From Stutzerimonas stutzeri (GTDB lineage: Bacteria > Pseudomonadota > Gammaproteobacteria > Pseudomonadales > Pseudomonadaceae): 64,000 bases of DNA. A model generated the notes under the pieces. That model ran no database searches. It was given only the letters and a program-made list of their open reading frames with translations, and was not told the origin of the DNA. Position numbers and translations under genes: made by a program. Of the stretch, positions 57,793 to 64,000 are shown in pieces. Every line of letters begins with the position of its first letter. Within the stretch, counting starts at the first letter, position 1. The stretch lies in contig NZ_JYHV01000034.1 of NCBI RefSeq assembly GCF_000952685.1, positions 186,001-250,000 on the forward strand. Direction: 5' to 3'.

Positions 57793-59349
57793 TCAGCCCT
57801 CCTTACCGATCCCGTAGTCGCGCAGTTTGTTGGCGATGGTGGTGTGCGAAACGCCCAGGCGCTTGCCCAGCAGGCGGCTGCTCGGATGCTGCTGGTAAAG
57901 CGCCTCCAGCACCGCCTTCTCGAAGCGCCCGACGATGCTGTTCAGGCCACCCTCCAGGGAGAATTCGCCCAACGGCTGCGGCGCGCCGTAGTCCGGCAGG
58001 CGAATGTGCTCGGGCTTGATCATCCCGCCCTCGCAGAGCGAAACCGCCTGAAACAGGGTGTTCTCCAACTGCCGCACATTGCCCGGCCAGTGATAGGCGG
58101 CCAGCCGCTCCAGCGCCTGCACTGACAGGCTCGGCAAGGCGCAACCGATCTGCCGGCTGGCCTGGTCGATAAAGTGCAGTGCCAGCGGCTCCAGCCCGTC
58201 CAGGCATTCACGCAGCGGCGGGATATGCAGGGACAGCACATTGAGTCGGTGGTACAGGTCCTGGCGAAATTCGCCTTTAGCACAGAGTTCGGACAGATCC
58301 AGCTGCGTCGCGCAGATCACCCGCACGTCCAGATAGACCTCCTCATCGCTGCCGACCCGGCGGAAACAGCCGTCCTGCAGAAAGCGCACAAGCTTGGCCT
58401 GCAAGCGTGTGCTCATCTCGCCGACGCCATCGAGGAACAGCGTGCCGCCGGCGGTCAGCTCCAGCAGGCCGAGCTTGCCTTCCGGGCGCGCGCCCTCGAA
58501 TGCGCCCGGGCCGTAGCCGAACAACTCAGTTTCGGCCATGGATTCCGGCAAACCAGCGCAATTGAGCGCCATGAACGGTGATTGCCCGCGCGGGCTGGAC
58601 AGGTGGCAGGCGCGCGCCAGCAGCTCCTTGCCGGTGCCGGTTTCGCCCTCGATCAGCAACGGCGCGTCCAGCGGGGCCATGCGGCGCGCTTCACGGACCA
58701 CCGCGGCCATCACTTTCGAACTCTGGAAGATGCTGTCGAAACCGCGCAGCTCCTGCTTGCGCACGTTGTAGATGCGCTCGCCGACACGATCGGCGCGATG
58801 CAGCGTCAACACTGCGCCAGCCAACGCCTCACTGTCGTCGTGTTCCGATTGGAGCGGGGCGATGTCGGCGAGGAAAACGTCACCTTTGATGGTCACCCGC
58901 AGCCCATTGATCCGCGCCTTGTTCGCCCGCACCAACTCCGGCAAGTCGAAATCCTCGGCGTAGCGCGACAGGCTCATGCCCGGCACTTCATCCACCCGCA
59001 CACCGAGCAACTGCGCCGCGGCACGGTTGGCGGCAACGATGGCCCCCGTCATGTCGATCGACAGCACCGGAAACTCCAGCGCACCGAGCAGTGCATTGAG
59101 TTCCAGCGAATGCCGCTCGCTGGGCATCAGCCCGACCTTGCGTACCTCGAACACGCCCTGCAGAGCCTCTATCTTGGGGCGCAGGGCCTGCAGTTGCAGG
59201 TTCATCAGATTGGGGCAATGCAGGTAAACGGCATTGCCATGCTCGCCGCCAACTTCGCCGCGCGCGACGTTGATGCCGTAGTCCACCAGCAGCTCGAGCA
59301 TGTCCCGGAGGATGCCGATGCGGTTCTGGCAGAGAATCCTGATGCGCAT
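57793..59349 (-). CDS. phhR: TyrR-family regulator PhhR
   Basis: A 518-residue protein: ACT domain (1-75), PAS (about 80-190), AAA+ with Walker A GETGTGKE and a C-terminal TyrR-type helix-turn-helix (LLGKRLGVSHTTIANKLR). The sigma-54 contact motif is changed to GAFEGA, so classical sigma-54 activation is doubtful. PhhR controls phenylalanine and tyrosine catabolism and diverges from phhA. A TTGAT-N4-GTCAA box stands 60 bp before the start. Confidence 0.93.
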   Translation of the reverse strand: MRIRILCQNRIGILRDMLELLVDYGINVARGEVGGEHGNAVYLHCPNLMNLQLQALRPKIEALQGVFEVRKVGLMPSERHSLELNALLGALEFPVLSIDMTGAIVAANRAAAQLLGVRVDEVPGMSLSRYAEDFDLPELVRANKARINGLRVTIKGDVFLADIAPLQSEHDDSEALAGAVLTLHRADRVGERIYNVRKQELRGFDSIFQSSKVMAAVVREARRMAPLDAPLLIEGETGTGKELLARACHLSSPRGQSPFMALNCAGLPESMAETELFGYGPGAFEGARPEGKLGLLELTAGGTLFLDGVGEMSTRLQAKLVRFLQDGCFRRVGSDEEVYLDVRVICATQLDLSELCAKGEFRQDLYHRLNVLSLHIPPLRECLDGLEPLALHFIDQASRQIGCALPSLSVQALERLAAYHWPGNVRQLENTLFQAVSLCEGGMIKPEHIRLPDYGAPQPLGEFSLEGGLNSIVGRFEKAVLEALYQQHPSSRLLGKRLGVSHTTIANKLRDYGIGKEG

Positions 59350-59402
59350 GCGAGAAAGCCTCTGTTGTCGTTGGTAGCGCCGGCGATTTTTATCGCTTGC
59401 CG

Positions 59403-59416
59403 TTGATTATCGTCAA
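59403..59416. promoter_or_regulatory. ANR/DNR box upstream of phhR
   Basis: TTGATTATCGTCAA, centred about 60 bp before phhR and about 200 bp before phhA. Confidence 0.7.
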
Positions 59417-59472
59417 GATTATTTGACAGCAGCGGCACCGATCAAGTCGATCATCACGCCAACCCGCCTGCT

Positions 59473-59490
59473 CGTAAGCTTTTCTTTACG
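59473..59490. promoter_or_regulatory. Putative TyrR/PhhR box
   Basis: CGTAAG-CTTTTC-TTTACG resembles the TyrR box TGTAAA-N6-TTTACA. It is centred about 130 bp before phhA, as expected for PhhR activation. Confidence 0.7.
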
Positions 59491-59610
59491 AAACAATGCA
59501 TATCTCTTCGCGAAGAACCGTCCGAAACACTTCCCAGCGCATCTACAGCGCGTTCAGATGAGGCATCTATAACAACAAGATTTACGCGGCCATCCCGCTC
59601 AGGAGGTCAG

Positions 59611-60396
59611 ATGAAAGCTACGAAATACGTCGCCCGCGAACCGGATGCGCACGGCCAGATTCGGTATCCGGACGCCGAACACGCGGTCTGGCAGACGCTG
59701 ATCGAACGCCAGTTGAAGCTACTCGACGGTCGCGCTTGCCAGGAGTATCTGGACGGTATCGAACAGCTGGCCCTGCCCCGCGACCGCATCCCGCAACTGG
59801 ACGAGATCAACCGCGTGCTGCAGTCCACCACCGGCTGGCAGGTGGCGCGAGTGCCGGCGCTGATTCCCTTCCAGACCTTTTTCGAACTACTGGCCAGCAA
59901 GCGATTTCCGGTCGCCACCTTCATCCGTACCCCGGAGGAACTGGATTATCTGCAGGAGCCGGACATCTTCCACGAGATCTTTGGCCACTGCCCGTTGCTG
60001 ACCAACCCCTGGTTCGCCGAATTCACCCACACCTACGGCCAGCTCGGCCTCAAGGCCAGCAAGGAAGAACGCGTCTACCTGGCGCGGCTGTACTGGATGA
60101 CCATCGAGTTCGGCCTGGTAGACACGCCGGCCGGGCGCCGCATCTATGGCGGCGGCATCCTCTCCTCACCGAAGGAGACGCTTTACTGCCTCTCGGACGC
60201 GCCAGAGCATCAGCCCTTCGATGTGGTCGAAGCGATGCGCACGCCGTATCGCATCGATATCCTGCAGCCGGTGTACTTCGCCCTGCCGGAACTCAAGCGA
60301 CTGTTCGACGTCGCTCATGAAGACATCATGGCCCACGTCCGCACCGCCATGCAGTTGGGCCTGCACCAGCCGAAATTCCCGCCGAAAGCGGCGTAG
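59611..60396 (+). CDS. phhA: Phenylalanine 4-monooxygenase
   Basis: A 261-residue iron, pterin-dependent hydroxylase that converts phenylalanine to tyrosine using O2. The iron ligands lie in HEIFGHCPLL (two His) and YWMTIEFGLV (Glu). CAGGAGG precedes the ATG. The TAG stop lies inside a GTAGGGTGG-type repeat element. Confidence 0.96.
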   Translation: MKATKYVAREPDAHGQIRYPDAEHAVWQTLIERQLKLLDGRACQEYLDGIEQLALPRDRIPQLDEINRVLQSTTGWQVARVPALIPFQTFFELLASKRFPVATFIRTPEELDYLQEPDIFHEIFGHCPLLTNPWFAEFTHTYGQLGLKASKEERVYLARLYWMTIEFGLVDTPAGRRIYGGGILSSPKETLYCLSDAPEHQPFDVVEAMRTPYRIDILQPVYFALPELKRLFDVAHEDIMAHVRTAMQLGLHQPKFPPKAA

Positions 60397-60552
60397 GGTG
60401 GAAAACTGCGAAGCATTTTCCACGCGTTGATTTCGGCCACAACGACGTCTCGCGGCGATGCCGGTCGTTTCGGCCGATTGGTGGATGAGCCCTCGGCAAC
60501 GTGGCGGACCGAACCCGACGCGTGGACAAGCCTGCGGCGTTGTCCACCCTAC
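60393..60552. repeat. GTAGGGTGG/CCACCCTAC element within the phhAB gap
   Basis: Bounded by GTAGGGTGG and CCACCCTAC like the elements near norD and norC, but with a longer and different interior (160 bp). It separates phhA from phhB by nearly 200 bp. Confidence 0.7.
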
Positions 60553-60592
60553 GCTGCTTAACTCTCATGACTCTCATCACAAGGACCCAACC

Positions 60593-60949
60593 ATGACCGC
60601 TCTCACCCAAGCCCACTGCGAAGCCTGCCGCGCCGACGCACCCAAGGTCTCCGACGACGAACTGGCCGAACTGATCAAGCAGATCCCGGACTGGAACATT
60701 GAGACCCGCGACGGCCACATGGAGCTGGAGAAGGTCTTCGCGTTCAAGAACTTCCGCCACGCCCTGGCCTTCACCAATGCCGTCGGCGAAATAGCCGAAG
60801 CCGAAGGCCACCACCCCGGCCTGCTCACCGAATGGGGCAAGGTCACCGTGACCTGGTGGAGCCACTCGATCAAGGGCCTGCACCGCAACGACTTCATCAT
60901 GGCCGCGCGCACCGATGAGGTGGCCAAGACTGCCGAGGGCCGCAAGTGA
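60593..60949 (+). CDS. phhB: Pterin-4a-carbinolamine dehydratase
   Basis: A 118-residue protein that regenerates the pterin cofactor for PhhA. Family motif [32 protein letters not shown] region, with the active histidines. AAGGACC lies before the ATG. Ends in a 4-bp overlap with phhC (GTGA). Confidence 0.95.
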   Translation: MTALTQAHCEACRADAPKVSDDELAELIKQIPDWNIETRDGHMELEKVFAFKNFRHALAFTNAVGEIAEAEGHHPGLLTEWGKVTVTWWSHSIKGLHRNDFIMAARTDEVAKTAEGRK

Positions 60950-62142
60950 AGCATTTCGCTGATGTCGTACGGGTTCCCGGCGACCCAATTCTCGGTCTGC
61001 TGGACGCTTATCGCGCCGACCCCAATCCGGCCAAGCTCGACCTCGGTGTCGGCGTCTACAAGGATGCGCTGGGCCTGACGCCGATTCCCAAGGCGGTGAA
61101 GTTGGCCGAACAGCGGTTGATCGACAGCGAGCAGACCAAAAGCTATATCGGCGGTCATGGCGATCCGCTGTTCGGTGAGCAATTACTGAAGATGGTGCTC
61201 GGTGAGGGCTCGCCAGCCCTGATCGAAAACCGAGCTGGCTGCACCCAGACACCCGGCGGCACCGGCGCCCTGCGGCTGGTGGGCGACTTCATCGCCAAGT
61301 GCCTGCCGAGCCGCGGCCTCTGGCTCAGCGACCCGACCTGGCCTATCCACGAAACCCTGTTCGCCGCTGCCCGCTTGAAGGCCGAGCATTACCCCTATGT
61401 CGACGCGCAGAACCGCCTCGACGTACCCGCGATGCTCGAAGCGCTGCAGCGGATCCCCAGCGGCGACGTGGTGCTGCTGCACGCCTGCTGCCACAACCCC
61501 ACCGGCTACGACCTGAGCCGGGACGAGTGGCACCAGGTGCTGGAGATCGTTCGTCGGCGCGAACTGCTGCCGCTGTTCGACTTCGCCTACCAGGGCTTTG
61601 GCGACGGTATCGATGAAGACGCCTGGGCGGTTCGTCTGTTCGTCGAGGCGCTGCCGGAAGTGCTGATCACCAGCTCCTGCTCGAAGAACTTCGGCCTGTA
61701 CCGCGAACGCACCGGTGCACTGATTGTGGTGGCCGCCAATGGCGAATCGCTGCTCGACGTGCGCAGCCAGTTCGCTTCGGTGGCACGCAACCTCTGGTCC
61801 ACGCCCCCGTCACATGGCGCGGCCGTGGTCGCGACGATCCTGGCCAACCCTGAACTGCGTCAGCTCTGGCAGCAGGAAGTCGCCGCCAAGCGTGAACGGA
61901 TCGCCGGCTTGCGCAAGGGCCTGGTCGAAGCCCTCGCACCGCATGGTTTGGCCGAGCGCTTCGCGCATATTACACAGCAACGCGGCATGTTCTCTTATAC
62001 CGGCCTGACCGCCGAGCAGGTGCTGCGCCTGCGCCGCGAGAATTCGGTGTATCTGGTGGAAAGCGGCCGCGCCAACATTGCCGGGCTGGATGCCGCGCGG
62101 CTGGATCAGCTGGCGGCGGCGATCGCACGCGTCACGGCATAA
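60946..62142 (+). CDS. phhC: Aromatic amino acid aminotransferase
   Basis: A 398-residue class I PLP aminotransferase ([25 protein letters not shown] lysine in [15 protein letters not shown]). It transfers the amino group of tyrosine or phenylalanine. Starts with GTG overlapping the phhB stop. Last gene of phhABC. Confidence 0.93.
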   Translation: MKHFADVVRVPGDPILGLLDAYRADPNPAKLDLGVGVYKDALGLTPIPKAVKLAEQRLIDSEQTKSYIGGHGDPLFGEQLLKMVLGEGSPALIENRAGCTQTPGGTGALRLVGDFIAKCLPSRGLWLSDPTWPIHETLFAAARLKAEHYPYVDAQNRLDVPAMLEALQRIPSGDVVLLHACCHNPTGYDLSRDEWHQVLEIVRRRELLPLFDFAYQGFGDGIDEDAWAVRLFVEALPEVLITSSCSKNFGLYRERTGALIVVAANGESLLDVRSQFASVARNLWSTPPSHGAAVVATILANPELRQLWQQEVAAKRERIAGLRKGLVEALAPHGLAERFAHITQQRGMFSYTGLTAEQVLRLRRENSVYLVESGRANIAGLDAARLDQLAAAIARVTA

Positions 62143-62164
62143 GCACTCCCCGTGAAGGGCATCG

Positions 62165-62191
62165 GGCCGGCAACCATGCTGGCCTTTTTTT
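62165..62191 (+). terminator. Terminator after phhC
   Basis: GGCCGGC-AACCAT-GCTGGCC stem followed by seven T. Between this and the EAL gene no further gene is visible. An AT-rich stretch at about 62385-62420 probably holds the EAL promoter. Confidence 0.85.
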
Positions 62192-62515
62192 GCCATGGAT
62201 GCCCTACACCGTCGTTATGCGCAGGCCGGACATGACATGTCACGACCGGGCGCGCTGCGCATCTCGAACGCACCGGGGCCAAGCCTGCAACCGGGCCCCA
62301 GGCCATCTTTCCGATGATTGCCGCTCCACATCGATAGCTCAGGCGGAACTCGACTGACCGCGCCAGGCCGCAGCATTTAGCCATCACATCTTGAATTTCT
62401 AACTCAATATGACGCTTGGTCAATCTTGCGGAATGCGCAGCCTGGTGACGAATGGACTTCAGCCGCGGCCGGCCCGGCCGCTATCTTCAGCAACAGGTTT
62501 CGAGCGAGCTCGCCC

Positions 62516-63340
62516 ATGATTCAACGCAGCACTGACGGCAACCCTGCCCCAAGCGAATATGCCTGCCATGCGGCCAGCGAACATGGCGCCTGTCCCAGCT
62601 GCGCCAATGGCGAACGCCTGGGCTTTCGTTTCAGTTATGCCTATCAGCCGATCGTGGATCTAGGCAAACGCGAGATTTTCGCTCATGAAGCATTGGTCCG
62701 TGGCCCTGAGGGCGAGCCCGCACCGAGCGTGCTGTCGCAGGTCAACGAGGACAACCGCTTCCGCTTCGACCAGGCCGGCCGGGTCAAGGCGATCAAGACC
62801 GCCGCCAAGCTCGACATGCAAAGCAGGCTGTCGATCAACTTCATGCCCAACGCCATCTACCGGCCAGAGCTGTGCATTCGCTCGACGCTGGAAGCAGCCC
62901 GCGCGCATGACTTTCCGGTCGAGCGGATCATTTTCGAGACCGTCGAAGGCGAGCGCATCAGCGATGCCAAGTGGCTGGCCGAAGTACTGCGCGAATACCA
63001 GCGCATCGGATTTCTCACCGCCATCGATGATTTCGGTGCCGGCTTTGCCGGTCTCAACCTGCTTGCCGACTTCCAGCCGGACATCATCAAGCTGGACATG
63101 GACCTGATACGCGGCATCGACCAGAGCCGCCCCCGCCAGGCCATCGTCAGGGCAACGGTTGCGATGTGCCAGGAGCTGAACATCCAGGTGATCGGCGAAG
63201 GCGTGGAAACGCTGGATGAATGCAGCGCCCTGCATGATCTGGGTATCAGCCTGATGCAGGGCTATCTGTTCAGCAAACCGCTGTTCGAAGCCTGCAGCCA
63301 GGCCGATATCCTGGTATGGCCGAACGGCCTGCCGTGCTGA
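62516..63340 (+). CDS. EAL-domain cyclic-di-GMP phosphodiesterase
   Basis: A 274-residue protein made almost entirely of one EAL domain, with catalytic motifs present: EALVRG, INFMPN, ETVEGE, DDFGAGFAGL, IIKLDM, GEGVE and QGYLFSKP, so hydrolysis of c-di-GMP is likely. The short N-terminus has CH (17-18) and CPSC (26-29), a possible metal site. No membrane segment. Start MIQRSTDG lacks a strong ribosome site, and an upstream in-frame start is open. Confidence 0.9.
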   Translation: MIQRSTDGNPAPSEYACHAASEHGACPSCANGERLGFRFSYAYQPIVDLGKREIFAHEALVRGPEGEPAPSVLSQVNEDNRFRFDQAGRVKAIKTAAKLDMQSRLSINFMPNAIYRPELCIRSTLEAARAHDFPVERIIFETVEGERISDAKWLAEVLREYQRIGFLTAIDDFGAGFAGLNLLADFQPDIIKLDMDLIRGIDQSRPRQAIVRATVAMCQELNIQVIGEGVETLDECSALHDLGISLMQGYLFSKPLFEACSQADILVWPNGLPC

Positions 63341-63346
63341 AGTCCT

Positions 63347-64000
63347 TCAAACGGCATTCATTAGTTTGAGCAATGCCCGAGCGGCCTCTTCCGAGGACGC
63401 CGGGTTCTGCCCAGTGACCAGCAGGCCGTCTACCTGCACGTAGGATGACCAGTCCGGCCCTTTGCTGTAGTCGCCACCGATCTCCTTGAGCTTCTCCTCC
63501 AACAGGAAGGGCACCACGTCGGTGAGCTGCACGCCTGCTTCCTCGGTGTTGGTGAAACCGGTCACCTGCTTGCCCTTTACCAGGTATTCGCCGTCCTCGC
63601 CGCGCACCTCGATCAGCGCCGCCGGCGCATGACAGACCGCCCCCACTGGCTTGCCCGCCTTGATGAAGGATTCGATCAGTGAGATCGAGGTGGGATTGCC
63701 GGACAGGTCCCACAGCGGTCCGTGGCCACCGGGATAGAACACCGCATCGAAATCCTCAGACGACACCTCGTCCAGCGTGCGGGTGTTGGCCAGCAGGGCC
63801 TGGGACTCGGCATCGTTCTTGAAGCGTTGGGTCATCTCGGTCTGGGCATCCGGCGCATCGCTTTTCGGATCCAGCGGCGGCTGCCCGCCCTTGGGTGAGG
63901 CCAGGACGATCTCGGCGCCGGCGTCCTTGAACACGTAGTAAGGCGCGGCGAATTCTTCTAGCCAGAAGCCGGTGGGTTTGCCGGTGTTGCCGAGCTTGTC
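63347..64000 (-). CDS. DJ-1/PfpI family protein, N-terminus beyond window
   Basis: 217 residues visible, continuous to the window edge. The nucleophile elbow is AVCHAPAAL and the preceding YPGGHGPLWDL is typical of type 1 glutamine-amidotransferase-like chaperone/glyoxalase proteins. The first residues lie outside. Confidence 0.88.
   Translation of the reverse strand, partial: DKLGNTGKPTGFWLEEFAAPYYVFKDAGAEIVLASPKGGQPPLDPKSDAPDAQTEMTQRFKNDAESQALLANTRTLDEVSSEDFDAVFYPGGHGPLWDLSGNPTSISLIESFIKAGKPVGAVCHAPAALIEVRGEDGEYLVKGKQVTGFTNTEEAGVQLTDVVPFLLEEKLKEIGGDYSKGPDWSSYVQVDGLLVTGQNPASSEEAARALLKLMNAV

Overview
This 64 kb window is a denitrification and anaerobic-metabolism region of a GC-rich gammaproteobacterium. 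It is very probably a Pseudomonas sensu lato of the stutzeri group (Stutzerimonas). The grounds are the protein families, the dnr/dnrN/dnrP, nirQOP and nosRZDFYL-tatE gene sets, the Pseudomonas-type REP arrays and the phhRABC cluster. This is a judgement from gene content; no database comparison was possible. No rRNA, tRNA, CRISPR or insertion sequence was seen.

Region 1 (1-9650), anaerobic accessory genes and regulators. It holds the class III ribonucleotide reductase nrdD (cut by the window start), a Dnr-type regulator diverging from it, a DGC zinc-binding protein, and the oxygen-independent ubiquinone genes ubiUVT. These are followed by norR diverging from dnrN (RIC/YtfE), a second Dnr regulator (probably dnrD) and the zinc-ribbon protein dnrP. 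Sites of the type TTGAY-N4-RTCAA (ANR/DNR boxes) stand before most of these units.

Region 2 (9700-26250), NO and nitrite reduction. A six-unit REP array is followed on the minus strand by norCB, norD and nirQOP. On the plus strand runs nirSMCFDLGH-nirJEN, which makes cytochrome cd1 and its haem d1. nirTB is absent, so the order is that of P. aeruginosa. A 76-codon gene on the opposite strand separates nirH from nirJ.

Region 3 (26250-40100). A linker carries a LysR regulator, an HPP-CBS membrane protein, a chemoreceptor remnant, an SDR and nnrS. After a second REP array comes the nitrous oxide cluster nosRZDFYL-tatE on the minus strand, with two DNR-type boxes before nosR.

Region 4 (40200-57600), general metabolism and signalling. 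It contains an acyl-CoA dehydrogenase, a CopD-like protein, a glycine-zipper protein, DUF488, a cNMP/CBS/DUF294 protein with an exonuclease, a BCCT transporter, two tandem TRAP solute-binding proteins, a thioredoxin-reductase-like protein, sdaA and a giant CheB-CheR-kinase-receiver hybrid. DNA remnants show that a DUF488/dctP pair has been duplicated and rearranged here.

Region 5 (57790-64000). phhR diverges from phhABC (phenylalanine to tyrosine and onward), followed by an EAL phosphodiesterase and a DJ-1/PfpI protein cut by the window end.

Together, regions 1-3 carry nitrite to NO to N2O to N2 reduction, with cofactor synthesis, NO damage repair, quinone supply and the regulators that switch them on when oxygen falls and NO appears. 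Nitrate reductase genes are not in the window.
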